Assembly: GCF_017549005.1 (NCBI RefSeq)
Contig: NZ_JAFYYT010000038.1
Span: 62,001-126,000 of the forward strand
Source: Ruminococcus sp.
Lineage (GTDB): Bacteria; Bacillota; Clostridia; Oscillospirales; Ruminococcaceae
Length of the DNA stretch: 64,000 nt
Direction: 5' to 3'
How positions within the stretch are numbered: position 1 is the first letter of the stretch; each line of letters opens with the position of its first letter. Below, piece by piece: positions 1 through 9,514 of this stretch. The notes below the pieces were generated by a model, which saw only the letters and a list, made by a program, of their open reading frames with translations, was not told the origin of the DNA and did no database searches. Made by a program: the position numbers and the translations under genes.

Positions 1-1
1 G

Positions 2-520
2 CTGGAAAAGATAATCACAGACCTCACATCGGAGATGTGCAGGATATTCTCTGAGAGCTTTGCAATAATTAATTCAAACTTCAAGAGCATATTCGTCGAG
101 CTTTTCGGCGGCGGAAAGGCGGAGCTGATACTCACGGACCCCGAGAACGTACTGGAATCGGGCATAGAGATAAGCGTAGCGCCTCCCGGAAAAGTCATAA
201 AGAACCTTATCTCGCTGTCAGGCGGCGAGCAGTCTTTCGTAGCTATAGCAATATATTTTGCTATACTGAAGCTGAGACCTGCGCCGTTCTGCATACTCGA
301 CGAGATAGACGCGGCGCTTGATGAAGTAAACGTAAGGAAGTACGCTCAGTATCTGAAAAAATTCACTGACACGACGCAGTTCGTGCTTGTAACTCATAGA
401 AGAAGCGCTATGGAGGAGGCAAATGTGCTCTACGGCGTAACCATGCAGGAGGACGGTATATCCAAGCTCCTGAAAATGGAACAGGTGGATTTCCAGGAGG
501 ACGTTGCTGACGTACAGTAA
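2..520 (+). CDS. smc: Chromosome segregation protein SMC, C-terminal part (truncated by window edge)
   Basis: The frame is open from base 2, so the gene begins before the window. The visible 172 residues are the C-terminal ATPase lobe of SMC. It has the ABC signature LSGGEQ, a Walker B stretch [13 protein letters not shown] and the switch histidine in LVTHRR. SMC pairs with ScpA and ScpB to form the bacterial condensin that organises and segregates the chromosome, and scpA and scpB lie near the far end of this window. ftsY follows 64 bases later, the usual Firmicute smc-ftsY order. The coiled coil and N-terminal Walker A lobe are outside the window. Confidence 0.95.
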   Translation: MEKIITDLTSEMCRIFSESFAIINSNFKSIFVELFGGGKAELILTDPENVLESGIEISVAPPGKVIKNLISLSGGEQSFVAIAIYFAILKLRPAPFCILDEIDAALDEVNVRKYAQYLKKFTDTTQFVLVTHRRSAMEEANVLYGVTMQEDGISKLLKMEQVDFQEDVADVQ

Positions 521-584
521 AAAAATTGTCACACTTTCGCAGGTGACTGCGATATTATAATTGGAACTGATTTGGAGGGCATAC

Positions 585-1931
585 ATGGGAATTTTTTCTA
601 AGATATCCAGCGGTCTTAAAAAGACAAAAGAATTTCTTTTCGGCGGAATACAGCGGGTTCTCAACAAATTCACCGTAATTGACGAGGACCTTTTTGACGA
701 GCTCGAGGAACAGATGATAATGAGCGATATCGGAGTTGAGACCTCCGAGGAGATATGCGACAGGCTCCGCAAGAAGATAAAGGAGCGCGGTATCACCGAC
801 CCTAAGGAGATAATGGGACTTATCCATGAGGTCATCGCCGAGATAATGGGCGACGATACGGGACTTGATCTTTCCGTATCACCTGCAGTTATCATGGTCA
901 TCGGCGTAAACGGCGCAGGAAAGACCACAACTATCGGAAAGCTCTGCCACCAGTTCAGGCAGGAGGGCAAGAAGGTACTTGTTGCGGCAGCCGATACCTT
1001 CCGTGCAGCTGCCATAGACCAGCTTGAAGTATGGACACAGCGCGCAGGCGTTGATATCGTAAAACACGCCGAGGGCTCAGACCCGGGAGCTGTAGTTTAC
1101 GACGCTCTCGAAGCGGCAAAGGCAAGGGGCTGCGATGTAGTTGTCATTGACACCGCAGGCCGTCTCCACAACAAGAAGAACCTCATGGAGGAGCTCAAAA
1201 AGATAAACCGTATAATCGACACCAAGGCAGGGGAGTGCTCCAGAGAGATACTTCTCGTCCTTGACGCTACAACGGGACAGAACGCCGTGAATCAGGCAAA
1301 GCTTTTCAGTGAGACAGCGCCTATCACGGGTATAGTCCTCACAAAGCTTGACGGAACCGCAAAGGGCGGCATCGTTATCTCTATCAAGAACGAGCTGGGT
1401 ATTCCTGTAAAGCTGATAGGCGTGGGTGAAAAGATAGATGATCTCCAGCCGTTTGACAGCAATATGTTCGTTGACGCTCTCTTTACTTTCTCCGAGCAGC
1501 CTGAGGAGGACGAAGAGGAAGAAGCGACTGAGACAGAGGAATACACTGAGGATACCGTGGAAGATGACGATACAGTTGAAGTTGACGGCGTAAAGGGCAG
1601 CTACAACGAGTACGGCGCGTTCATTCCGTATGAGGAAGAAGACGAAGAGGACTACGAAGAAGAGTCAGTGGACGAGGCTGAGGAGGAAGCTCACGAAGAG
1701 GAAGAAGAGCCCGTATACGAAGAAGTTCAGCCCTCTGACGATGAAGTATCCGAGGACGTTGAAGCTGATGAGAGCCCTGTGATCGATGAAGAAGAGAATG
1801 AGGAAGAAACAGGCGAAGATGAAGGCGGCGAGGAAGAAGCAGAGGAAGATAACGAAGCTGCTCCAGAGCCTGAAAAGAAGAAAAAGCGCGGATTCTTCAG
1901 TAGACTTTTCGGAGGTAAGGACGATGATTAA
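585..1931 (+). CDS. ftsY: Signal recognition particle receptor FtsY with C-terminal acidic tail
   Basis: SRP-receptor GTPase that docks ribosome-SRP complexes at the membrane. The ATG at 585 is chosen because GGAGG lies 7 bases before it. Of 448 residues, about 1-300 form the NG domain: G1 GVNGAGKT (107-114), DTAG (189-192) and TKLD (253-256). From about residue 303 to 430 the chain is almost all Glu and Asp, and it ends in a basic-aromatic motif, [18 protein letters not shown] (431-448). In E. coli FtsY the acidic A domain and a very similar KKRGFF motif are at the N-terminus, so the order here is reversed. The rdgB ribosome site lies inside the last codons and the two genes overlap by 8 bases, implying coupled translation. 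Confidence 0.95.
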   Translation: MGIFSKISSGLKKTKEFLFGGIQRVLNKFTVIDEDLFDELEEQMIMSDIGVETSEEICDRLRKKIKERGITDPKEIMGLIHEVIAEIMGDDTGLDLSVSPAVIMVIGVNGAGKTTTIGKLCHQFRQEGKKVLVAAADTFRAAAIDQLEVWTQRAGVDIVKHAEGSDPGAVVYDALEAAKARGCDVVVIDTAGRLHNKKNLMEELKKINRIIDTKAGECSREILLVLDATTGQNAVNQAKLFSETAPITGIVLTKLDGTAKGGIVISIKNELGIPVKLIGVGEKIDDLQPFDSNMFVDALFTFSEQPEEDEEEEATETEEYTEDTVEDDDTVEVDGVKGSYNEYGAFIPYEEEDEEDYEEESVDEAEEEAHEEEEEPVYEEVQPSDDEVSEDVEADESPVIDEEENEEETGEDEGGEEEAEEDNEAAPEPEKKKKRGFFSRLFGGKDDD

Positions 1932-2505
1932 GCAGCTTGTAATGGCTACGAACAACGCGAATAAGCTCCGCGAAGCAAGGGAGATACTCGCACCTCTCGG
2001 CATTGAGGTATTATCGCAGCGCGAAGCGGGAGCAAACTGCGACCCCGAAGAAAACGGCGCGACCTTTGCCGAGAACGCGCTCATAAAGGCAAAGGCGGTA
2101 TACGAAGCTGTAAATCTCCCCACCATAGCCGACGACAGCGGTCTCTGCGTAGACGCAATGGACGGCAGACCCGGGGTATATTCCGCAAGATACGCTCCCG
2201 AGGGACAGCACTGTGCGAAGCTCCTGGAGGAGATGAAGGACGTTCCCGAGGATAAGCGCGGAGCAGCTTTCAGATGTACGATAGCATACATAGATGAAAA
2301 CGGTCAGCATACCATGTCAGGGGACTGCAAGGGCGCTATCGGTTATGAACAGCGCGGCACCAACGGCTTCGGCTACGACCCCGTGTTCATGGTGGGCGAG
2401 CGCACAATGGCTGAGCTCACCGCTGACGAGAAGAACAGGATAAGTCACAGAGGTGCGGCTCTCCGCGAGCTGTACCGCTTCCTTAAAGAAAGATACGGTG
2501 AATAA
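1924..2505 (+). CDS. rdgB: XTP/dITP pyrophosphatase (RdgB/HAM1 family)
   Basis: House-cleaning enzyme that hydrolyses non-canonical purine triphosphates (XTP, dITP) to monophosphate and pyrophosphate. The 193-residue product is the usual length. It has the substrate-binding start ATNNANK (8-14), the catalytic-Asp motif ADDSGL, GFGYDP near residue 155 and the C-terminal SHR. The ATG at 1924 is preceded by GGAGG at 1911-1915, inside the end of ftsY. The reading frame is open further upstream, but that part is only the overlapping acidic tail of ftsY read in another frame. yhbY begins directly after the stop codon. Confidence 0.95.
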   Translation: MIKQLVMATNNANKLREAREILAPLGIEVLSQREAGANCDPEENGATFAENALIKAKAVYEAVNLPTIADDSGLCVDAMDGRPGVYSARYAPEGQHCAKLLEEMKDVPEDKRGAAFRCTIAYIDENGQHTMSGDCKGAIGYEQRGTNGFGYDPVFMVGERTMAELTADEKNRISHRGAALRELYRFLKERYGE

Positions 2506-2506
2506 T

Positions 2507-2809
2507 ATGCTTACAAGCAAGCAGAGAGCGTACCTGCGCGGTATAGCTTCAACATACGAGACCATATATCAGGTGGGCAAGGGCGGCGTTACCGAGGCTA
2601 TGTGCAAGGATATCGCCGAAGCTCTCCGTAAGAGAGAGCTCATAAAGCTGAAAGTCCTTGACAATTCGGGCTGGACGGCAAGGGAGGCCGCAGAGGCTGT
2701 AGCTGAGCAGACAGAGTCCGAAGTAGTGCAGGTCATAGGCAACAAATTCGTGCTTTTCAAGCGTAACGAGAAGGAACCTGTAATAGAGAATATTCCAAAG
2801 GCTAAGTAA
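2507..2809 (+). CDS. yhbY: YhbY family CRM-domain RNA-binding protein
   Basis: Small ribosome-assembly protein of the CRM domain family, known to associate with pre-50S particles. It has 100 residues. The opening LTSKQRAYLRG and the later HP-type core (VGKGGVTEAM, then LIKLKVLDNS) are typical of YhbY. The ATG at 2507 is one base after the rdgB stop. The upstream GGTGA is a weak ribosome site, so translation is probably coupled to rdgB. The earlier in-frame start would lie inside rdgB and was rejected. Confidence 0.9.
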   Translation: MLTSKQRAYLRGIASTYETIYQVGKGGVTEAMCKDIAEALRKRELIKLKVLDNSGWTAREAAEAVAEQTESEVVQVIGNKFVLFKRNEKEPVIENIPKAK

Positions 2810-2832
2810 AAATATCCTGCAGGAGGTACAGT

Positions 2833-3528
2833 ATGAAAGTCCTTATAATCAGTGGTACGAACCATAAGGGCTCGACCTACAGTATCGGGCGTATCATGGC
2901 AGAAAAGCTCACAGGTGCGGAGAATATCGGCGAGGTGTTCCTGCCCCGCGACTTTGACGAGTTCTGCTGCGGCTGCACAAACTGTTTCGTCAAGGGAGCC
3001 GGGAACTGTCCTCATGCTGCGAAGCTGAAGCCCATTACGGAGCTTATTGACGCGGCAGATGTACTTATCCTGACATCTCCCGTGTATGTTTACCATTGTA
3101 CCGGACAGATGAAAGCCTTGCTCGACCATTACGGCTGGCGCTGGATGGCGCACCGTCCCGACGAGAGAATGTTCCGCAAACAGGCGGTAGTCGTTGCAAC
3201 AGCTGCGGGAGCAGGAGTGAAGTCCACCATGAAGGATATGGCGGACAGCTGCTTCTTCTGGGGCATACCTCAGACCTACAGGCTGGGCAGAGCCGTTGCA
3301 GCCACCGACTGGCAGAGCGTAAAGCCCAAGATAAAGGACGGTATCAATAAAAAAGCCGACAGTATCGCCAGAAAGATAATGAAAAGACAGGGAAAAGTTC
3401 CCGTTGGCATAAGAACGAAGGCATTTTTCAAGATAATGAGCCTTTTGCAGCGCAACGGCTGGAACAAGACGGACGTGGATTACTGGAAGGAAAAGGGCTG
3501 GACAGGCAGCAAACGCCCGTGGAAATGA
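2833..3528 (+). CDS. NADPH-dependent FMN reductase / flavodoxin-fold oxidoreductase
   Basis: The 231-residue protein starts with the flavodoxin-like strand MKVLIISGTNHKGSTYSIG, the FMN phosphate-binding loop of the NAD(P)H-dependent FMN-reductase family. It also has LTSPVYVYHCTGQMKALLDH, the usual substrate-pocket region of iron-sulphur flavoprotein relatives. Cysteines are clustered around residues 45-62 (CCGCTNC...C), which could hold a cluster or zinc. AGGAGG at 2821 gives a good ribosome site. Substrate is unknown. It sits in the operon between yhbY and nadD but has no obvious link to either. Confidence 0.8.
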   Translation: MKVLIISGTNHKGSTYSIGRIMAEKLTGAENIGEVFLPRDFDEFCCGCTNCFVKGAGNCPHAAKLKPITELIDAADVLILTSPVYVYHCTGQMKALLDHYGWRWMAHRPDERMFRKQAVVVATAAGAGVKSTMKDMADSCFFWGIPQTYRLGRAVAATDWQSVKPKIKDGINKKADSIARKIMKRQGKVPVGIRTKAFFKIMSLLQRNGWNKTDVDYWKEKGWTGSKRPWK

Positions 3529-3541
3529 ATGGAGTGAGACT

Positions 3542-4735
3542 ATGCGGATAGGAATATACGGCGGCAGCTTCAACCCCGTACACAACGGTCATATACATCT
3601 TGCGGTGACTGCTGTAAAGGAGTTCGGTCTTGACAGGCTCTATTTCGTGCCGTCAAAGAAGTCTCCACACCGTTCCACAGCCGAGTATGCCCCCGACGGA
3701 GACAGGCTCGAAATGCTGCGGCTGGCCGCAAAGGCGGACGACAGGCTTTTCGTCAGCGATTACGAGATTAAAAGCGACAGAGTGAGTTATACTATATACA
3801 CAGTCGAGCATTTCCGCAGGGAATTTCCTGAGGACGAGCTGTTTCTGCTGGTAGGCAGCGATATGCTGCTCAGCTTTGACACATGGCATCGTTTTGAAGA
3901 AATTCTCGGCAATGTTACTCTCTGTGTTGTCTCCCGTGAGAGCGGCGACCTGCCTGAACTCAGAAAAAAGGCTCAGGAGCTCGGAAAATACGGGAAAATC
4001 ATAGTTTCCGAAGCCCCTCCCACAGAGGTCTCCAGCACTGAAGTCAGAAAAAAAATTGCAAAAAATGAGGATTTCACTTGCTATCTTGACAAAAATGTAG
4101 TACAATATATAAGGTCTTTAGGATTATATTCAGTCAGAGGTGAAGATGTTTTGCAGTATAACCCGGAGGATAAAAAGAAGATACTTAAAGCGCGGCTTAC
4201 CGCAAAGCGCTATACCCATTCGCTGAATGTTGCGGAGGAGTGCAGAAAGCTTGCGGAAAAGTACGGTGAAGACCCCGACAAGGCATATTTTGCCGGACTT
4301 CTCCATGATATTTGCAAGGAGCTTCCCGAAGAAGAGCAGAAAGCTCTCGTACTTGCAAGCGGATATACCGTATGCAGGGAGGAAATGGAGACACGTTCGC
4401 TCCTTCACGGTATCGCAGGCGCTTATTATGTTAAGAAAGAGTTCGGAGTGGAGGATATAGATATCCTCAATTCCATAAGATTTCATACAGTTGGCAGGGC
4501 AGGTATGTCCCGCCTTGAGGAAATTGTTTATATTGGCGACCTTGTTTCCGCCGAAAGGGACTACAAGGACGTTGAAAAAATGCGTAAGCTCGCATATACC
4601 GACCTTAACGCCGCAATGCTGGAGGCATTTGCGTTTTCGATGAAGTCAGTGATAAAAAAGGGCGGAGTTATCCCGATATGTACCGTTGAGGGCTACAATT
4701 TTTACACAAGGCTTCTTAAAGAAGAGAAAAAATAA
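3542..4735 (+). CDS. nadD-yqeK: Fused nicotinate-nucleotide adenylyltransferase (NadD) and YqeK-type HD phosphohydrolase
   Basis: One 397-residue chain joins two enzymes that are often separate neighbouring genes. Residues 1-195 are NadD (NAD synthesis, NaMN adenylylation): GGSFNPVHNGH nucleotide site, LVGSDMLLSFDTWHR, and SSTEVR near 165. Residues 205-397 are a YqeK HD domain with H226, H255-D256, H289, H315 and D333 in the expected spacing. YqeK proteins hydrolyse diadenosine tetraphosphate symmetrically. The frame is continuous, with a short linker (about 196-210) and no internal stop. The LCP, rsfS and leuS genes follow, as in other Firmicutes. Confidence 0.93.
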   Translation: MRIGIYGGSFNPVHNGHIHLAVTAVKEFGLDRLYFVPSKKSPHRSTAEYAPDGDRLEMLRLAAKADDRLFVSDYEIKSDRVSYTIYTVEHFRREFPEDELFLLVGSDMLLSFDTWHRFEEILGNVTLCVVSRESGDLPELRKKAQELGKYGKIIVSEAPPTEVSSTEVRKKIAKNEDFTCYLDKNVVQYIRSLGLYSVRGEDVLQYNPEDKKKILKARLTAKRYTHSLNVAEECRKLAEKYGEDPDKAYFAGLLHDICKELPEEEQKALVLASGYTVCREEMETRSLLHGIAGAYYVKKEFGVEDIDILNSIRFHTVGRAGMSRLEEIVYIGDLVSAERDYKDVEKMRKLAYTDLNAAMLEAFAFSMKSVIKKGGVIPICTVEGYNFYTRLLKEEKK

Positions 4736-4759
4736 TGTGAATTTGAAAAGAGGAGTCAA

Positions 4760-6241
4760 ATGAACCGAGAAGAACTTAACAAGGAGTTAAATACAAACAA
4801 AACCAATGCCCCGAGGCAGCCAAAGCCGCTTCGCAGGCTTAAAAGAGTAGACGAGAGACCAAGGACCACAGTGGTACTGAACGAATACCGCGGACTTCAC
4901 GAGTCTCCTTCCATAGATATCAGCATAGGCGACGAGGACGAACGTCCTAAACGTGCTCCCGAGCAGCAGACCTACCACGGACTCCACGAAAAGAGCGGTG
5001 CCAAGCGTCCTGCAGGTGAGAATAAGAGCGGCTCAAAGAGAAAAAAGAGCAGGAAGGACATTCTTGTAAAGATAACCTCCGTAGTTCTGAGTATAGCCGC
5101 AATAATCACGCTTTGCCTGAATATGCCCATACTTTGGTATAAAAAGAGCGGACAGCCCGACGAGAGAGTATCCATACTCACGTATTTCAAGCGCTGGCAG
5201 CCTACAGTTGAGATCGAGGGCGAGCTTGAAGTCCCCACAATGGAGCTCAATGTTGATACAGAGATAGTAAATGAGGAATTTACCGACGGTCTTGACCTTC
5301 CGCAGCTTGTTGAGGGACAGTACACAGTGCTCTTCCTCGGATTTGACGAGGACGTTGAGAATACCGACGTTATATGGATATGCCAGTTCGATATCGCAGC
5401 TGCAAAGCTCCATATCCTGCAGATCCCACGTGACAGCTCTATGCTGTACTACACAAGCAATCCTACCACAAAGATGAACAGCGTTTACGCATGGGGCGAT
5501 CCTGAGGTAAGCAATATACAGCGCGTGGTAAACTGCGTTCAGGAGTGCTTCGGCATACCGATAGACGCATACATCACCACAGCCTGCTTTGATATCAGGA
5601 ACATCGTTGACCTTATCGGCGGAATACCCATGCACCTCGACAACGAGATCATCTATGAGGCAGACAAGATAATCCCCGCAGGCGATGTTACGCTTAAAGG
5701 CGAAGAGGCTGAGTGGTTCGTCCGTTTCCGTCACGAGTGGCTACAGGGCGATATCGGACGTGTACAGAACCAGCGCCGCTTCATGCAGGCAGCTATGAAG
5801 AAGCTCCTTGCTATAGTAAAGGACGAGGGAAGACTGAAGCTTTACAGCTACCTCAACACTATCTACAAGAATAAGTGGATAGCTACAAATATGAGCGTTG
5901 ACGATCTCAGCAAGCTTGCGGATTTCGGCTCAACACTGGAAATGGATAATGTAAGCGTGGACATGGTACCGGGTGAGGACGCGGAGTACATCGCAGCCGA
6001 CGGAGTGACCTACAGCATTTACTCTATCCACAAGAGAGCTACAATTGACAAGCTCAACGAGAATTTCAGACCATATCAGTACCCGATGCTTCTCTCGGAC
6101 AGCAACATAGTCGAGTTTGTTGACGAAGCAAACTACAGCTATGATCTTTATGACGATATGGAAACAAACTTTGAGGAACTCGAACACGCTACCGAGCCAC
6201 TCAGAAACCCGGATATGAAACCATGGTGGAAGGAAGATTAA
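4760..6241 (+). CDS. LytR-CpsA-Psr (LCP) family cell-wall glycopolymer ligase
   Basis: LCP enzymes attach undecaprenyl-linked polymers such as teichoic acids or capsule to peptidoglycan on the outer face of the membrane. The 493-residue protein has a long basic and acidic cytoplasmic N-terminus (1-100) with a short repeated motif, YRGLHES and YHGLHEK. One membrane helix follows at about 101-125. The LCP domain covers about 185-350: VLFLGFD, the Arg pocket IPRDS, DAYI, DLIGGIPMHL and the RVQNQRRF segment. GAGGAG before the ATG supports the start. It lies between nadD-yqeK and rsfS. Confidence 0.88.
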   Translation: MNREELNKELNTNKTNAPRQPKPLRRLKRVDERPRTTVVLNEYRGLHESPSIDISIGDEDERPKRAPEQQTYHGLHEKSGAKRPAGENKSGSKRKKSRKDILVKITSVVLSIAAIITLCLNMPILWYKKSGQPDERVSILTYFKRWQPTVEIEGELEVPTMELNVDTEIVNEEFTDGLDLPQLVEGQYTVLFLGFDEDVENTDVIWICQFDIAAAKLHILQIPRDSSMLYYTSNPTTKMNSVYAWGDPEVSNIQRVVNCVQECFGIPIDAYITTACFDIRNIVDLIGGIPMHLDNEIIYEADKIIPAGDVTLKGEEAEWFVRFRHEWLQGDIGRVQNQRRFMQAAMKKLLAIVKDEGRLKLYSYLNTIYKNKWIATNMSVDDLSKLADFGSTLEMDNVSVDMVPGEDAEYIAADGVTYSIYSIHKRATIDKLNENFRPYQYPMLLSDSNIVEFVDEANYSYDLYDDMETNFEELEHATEPLRNPDMKPWWKED

Positions 6242-6244
6242 CAG

Positions 6245-6604
6245 ATGACCGAGCAGGAAAAACTCGAGCTAATAATAAAAACACTTGACAGTAAAAGAGG
6301 AGAGGATATCCAGGCGATAAAGATATCCGACCTTACAATACTTGCTGATTACTTCGTTATAGTAAACGGTACAAGCAACACCCACGCAAGAACACTTGCA
6401 GACGAGGTTGAGTTCGTGCTGTCACAGAAGGGCATAGAGCCCCAGCGCCGTGAGGCTGATACGGGAAACACATGGATAATCCTGGATTACGCGGATATAA
6501 TCGTCCATGTTTTCTACAAGGACACAAGAAACTTCTACAAGCTGGAGGGCTTGTGGGCAGACGGCGAGCAGATAGACATCAGCAGCCTTATAACCAAGGA
6601 GTAA
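6245..6604 (+). CDS. rsfS: Ribosome silencing factor RsfS
   Basis: RsfS binds ribosomal protein L14 and blocks subunit joining when nutrients are low. The 119-residue protein has the family core: DIQAIKISDLTILADYFVIVNGTSN, then HARTLADEVE, and the later WIILDYADIIVHVF, with the C-terminal YKLEGLWAD. GGAAG precedes the start, 3 bases after the LCP stop, so it is in the same operon. Confidence 0.95.
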   Translation: MTEQEKLELIIKTLDSKRGEDIQAIKISDLTILADYFVIVNGTSNTHARTLADEVEFVLSQKGIEPQRREADTGNTWIILDYADIIVHVFYKDTRNFYKLEGLWADGEQIDISSLITKE

Positions 6605-6607
6605 GGA

Positions 6608-6958
6608 ATGCAGACGAATGATCCGAAGGGACGCGCTCTGTGTGTCGTTATCGGCGTGTATCTCATAGCAAAGGCTGTGCTGAATATGGTCATCGGCGGC
6701 GGTTTCAGCTTTAGTGAAATGTTCATAGCAGCGGGGCTCGCGGTAATGATATTCACAGGTCTGAAGTACTTCAATTACCTTGCCGCAGCAGTGCTTGCGG
6801 TGACAGCTTTGATATATCTGCCGCAGAATATATCAAATATAGGTTCAAACTGGCTGTACCTCATAGAGGGCGTACTCGATATCGGCTGTGCGGTGCTTCT
6901 GTGCGTACAGAAGAATATCAGACAGCATTTTACGAAAACAATAACCATCAATAATTAA
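6608..6958 (+). CDS. Small membrane protein of unknown function
   Basis: The 116-residue product is mostly hydrophobic, with about four membrane segments (for example LCVVIGVYLIAKAVLNMVIG, then FIAAGLAVMIFTGL and LAAAVLAVTALIYL). It starts 3 bases after rsfS with a clear AAGGAG site, and leuS follows 18 bases after its end, so all three are co-transcribed. I do not recognise the family. It could be a lineage-specific membrane protein; nothing visible gives a function. Confidence 0.7.
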   Translation: MQTNDPKGRALCVVIGVYLIAKAVLNMVIGGGFSFSEMFIAAGLAVMIFTGLKYFNYLAAAVLAVTALIYLPQNISNIGSNWLYLIEGVLDIGCAVLLCVQKNIRQHFTKTITINN

Positions 6959-6976
6959 ATAAAGGAATGATATTAA

Positions 6977-9409
6977 ATGAGCAGATATGATTTCACATCT
7001 GTTGAAGCCAAATGGCAGAAATACTGGGAAGAACATGAGACCTTCAAGACTGATGTATGGGATTTCAGCAAGCCTAAGTTCTATGCGCTTGATATGTTCC
7101 CCTATCCGTCGGGAGTAGGTCTTCATGCAGGACACCCTGAGGGCTATACCGCTACAGACATCGTTTCACGTATGAAGCGTATGCAGGGCTATAACGTACT
7201 TCACCCGATGGGATATGACTCATTCGGACTTCCTGCCGAGCAGTATGCCGTAAATACGGGAAATCACCCCAACGGCTTTACTCAGGAAAATATCAAGACC
7301 TTTTCAAAGCAGCTCAAGGAGCTTGGCTTTGACTACGACTGGTCAAAAATGGTTGCAACATCAGACCCCGAGTTCTACAAGTGGACTCAGTGGATATTCA
7401 AGCAGCTCTACAAGGACGGCTACGCCAAGTACATAGATATGCCCGTAAACTGGTGCGAAGAGCTGGGAACAGTTCTTTCCAACGACGAGGTCATCGACGG
7501 CAAATCAGAGCGCGGCGGCTTCCCTGTAGTAAGAAAGAACATGAAGCAGTGGGTAATAGACCAGCCTGCATTCGCCGAGAAGCTCCTGGAGGGACTTGAC
7601 GAGATAGACTGGCCGGAGTCCACAAAGGCTATACAGCGCAACTGGATAGGAAAATCCACAGGCGTTGAGGTAGAGTTTGACATTGTCGGCGGCGGCAAGT
7701 TCTCTATCTTCACCACCTGTATCGAAACTATATACGGTATCACATTCATGGTACTCGCTCCCGACGGAGCAGTTACCGAGAGCCTCCTAGACCGCGTACA
7801 GAACAGGGAAGAGGTACAGGCTTATATTGATGAGACCAAGAAAAAGAACGACATGGACCGTACAGAGCTCAACAAGACCAAGTCGGGCTGCGAGCTCAAG
7901 GGCGTTACCTGTATCAACCCCGTAAACGGCAAGGAAGTCCGTATGTTCATCGGCGACTTCGTACTTGCAAGCTACGGTACAGGTGCAGTTATGGCAGTTC
8001 CGAGCCACGACCAGCGTGACTTTGAGTATGCCATAGCTCATAACATCGACATGATACAGGTAATCGACGGCAAGGACGGACACATCGACGTTTCCGAAGC
8101 CGCAATGGAAAAGACGGAGTACCTCGGCAAGGGCTACAAGCTCATTAATTCCGAGGAGTTCACAGGTCTCACCGTTGAAGAAGCCAAGGAAGCGATCACA
8201 CAGAAGCTTGAAAAAATGGGCAGAGCAAAGCGGACAGTGAACTACCACTTCCGCGAGTGGATATTCGCCCGTCAGCGCTACTGGGGCGAACCTGTTCCCG
8301 TAGTACACTGCGAGGACGGAACTATCCATGCACTTGACGATGAAGAGCTCCCGCTCATTCTTCCCGAGCTTGACGACTACAAGGGCAAGAACGGCAAGGC
8401 TCCCCTTGAAAATGCAACAGAATGGAAAAAGTACGACCGCAACGGCGTAAAGGGCACACGTGAAACATCTACCATGCCCGGAAGCGCAGGCTCAAGCTGG
8501 TACTACTTCAGATATATCGATCCGCACAACGACAAGGAGTTCGCAAACCAGGAGCTCCTGAAGCACTGGATGCCTGTAGACCTCTACATCGGCGGTCCAG
8601 AGCACGCAGTAGGACATCTTATCTACTCGCGTATCTGGAACAGATACCTCTATGACAAGGGCCTTGCGCCTACAAAGGAGCCGTTTAAGAAGCTCATACA
8701 TCAGGGCATGATACTCGGCGAGAACGGTATCAAAATGGGTAAGCGTTTCCCTGAGTTCGTTGTAAATCCGTCCGATATCGTAAGAGACTACGGCGCAGAC
8801 ACTCTTCGTCTCTATGAGATGTTCATGGGACCTCTCGAGGTAAGCAAGCCCTGGAGCAAGAACGGAGTTGAGGGCGCAAAGAGATTTATCCAGAGAGTAT
8901 GGAGCTTCTTCACAGAGTCCGATAAGCTCACAGACAGCAATGACGGTGCGCTCACAAAGGTATATCATCAGACAGTAAAGAAGGTCACGGACGACTTTGA
9001 GAAGCTTGCTTTCAATACAGCTATCAGCCAGATGATGATATTTGTCAATGCAGTATACAAGAACGATTCATGCCCGAAGGAATATGCCGAGGGACTTATC
9101 AAGATGCTTTCGTGTATCACTCCCCACATGGGCGAGGAAATATGGAGCATAATGGGACACAGCGACACTATCGCATATGAGAGCTGGCCTGTTTACGATG
9201 AAGAGCTCTGCAAGGAAGACACCATCGAGATAGTGGTACAGATAAACGGCAAGGTCAAGACAAAGCTGAATATCGCAGCCGATACAGACAAGGATACCGT
9301 TATGGAAATGGCTATGAATGACGAAAAGGTCAAGGAGACTATTGACGGCAAGACCATAGTCAAGCAGATATATGTACCAAATAAGCTTGTTAATATTGTT
9401 GCAAAGTAA
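6977..9409 (+). CDS. leuS: Leucyl-tRNA synthetase
   Basis: Class I synthetase charging tRNA-Leu. The 810-residue length is normal for bacterial LeuRS. The HIGH-type motif is HAGHPEGYTATD near residue 50. It has the connective editing domain (about 220-410), WYYFRYIDPHNDKEF and GADTLRLYEMFMGP. The KMSKS loop reads KMGKR (in GIKMGKRFPEFVVNPSD), a departure from the standard signature, though the first two and fourth positions are kept. AAGGAATG precedes the ATG. No T-box leader was found before the gene. Confidence 0.95.
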   Translation: MSRYDFTSVEAKWQKYWEEHETFKTDVWDFSKPKFYALDMFPYPSGVGLHAGHPEGYTATDIVSRMKRMQGYNVLHPMGYDSFGLPAEQYAVNTGNHPNGFTQENIKTFSKQLKELGFDYDWSKMVATSDPEFYKWTQWIFKQLYKDGYAKYIDMPVNWCEELGTVLSNDEVIDGKSERGGFPVVRKNMKQWVIDQPAFAEKLLEGLDEIDWPESTKAIQRNWIGKSTGVEVEFDIVGGGKFSIFTTCIETIYGITFMVLAPDGAVTESLLDRVQNREEVQAYIDETKKKNDMDRTELNKTKSGCELKGVTCINPVNGKEVRMFIGDFVLASYGTGAVMAVPSHDQRDFEYAIAHNIDMIQVIDGKDGHIDVSEAAMEKTEYLGKGYKLINSEEFTGLTVEEAKEAITQKLEKMGRAKRTVNYHFREWIFARQRYWGEPVPVVHCEDGTIHALDDEELPLILPELDDYKGKNGKAPLENATEWKKYDRNGVKGTRETSTMPGSAGSSWYYFRYIDPHNDKEFANQELLKHWMPVDLYIGGPEHAVGHLIYSRIWNRYLYDKGLAPTKEPFKKLIHQGMILGENGIKMGKRFPEFVVNPSDIVRDYGADTLRLYEMFMGPLEVSKPWSKNGVEGAKRFIQRVWSFFTESDKLTDSNDGALTKVYHQTVKKVTDDFEKLAFNTAISQMMIFVNAVYKNDSCPKEYAEGLIKMLSCITPHMGEEIWSIMGHSDTIAYESWPVYDEELCKEDTIEIVVQINGKVKTKLNIAADTDKDTVMEMAMNDEKVKETIDGKTIVKQIYVPNKLVNIVAK

Positions 9410-9436
9410 CGAAAATTTTAATTAACAAAAAAATGC

Positions 9437-9465
9437 TTGACAACAACCGCAAAATGTGGTAAACT
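9437..9465 (+). promoter_or_regulatory. Promoter of rpsU
   Basis: TTGACA at 9437-9442 and TAAACT at 9460-9465 with a 17-base spacer. It lies in the gap after leuS and would give a leader of about 130 bases before rpsU. Confidence 0.7.
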
Positions 9466-9514
9466 TATAGTATATTATATATGACTATATGTGTATCTGC
9501 TATGTATTGGGGTA

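Noticed and set aside
1500-1930. Long open frames on the other strand and in another frame over the ftsY tail
   Set aside because: GAA/GAG-rich coding leaves other frames open by composition; no ribosome site or known motif in them.
9410-9436. T-box leaders before leuS, gltX or the MetRS-like gene
   Set aside because: No T-box sequence or specifier-loop layout was found upstream of any of them.
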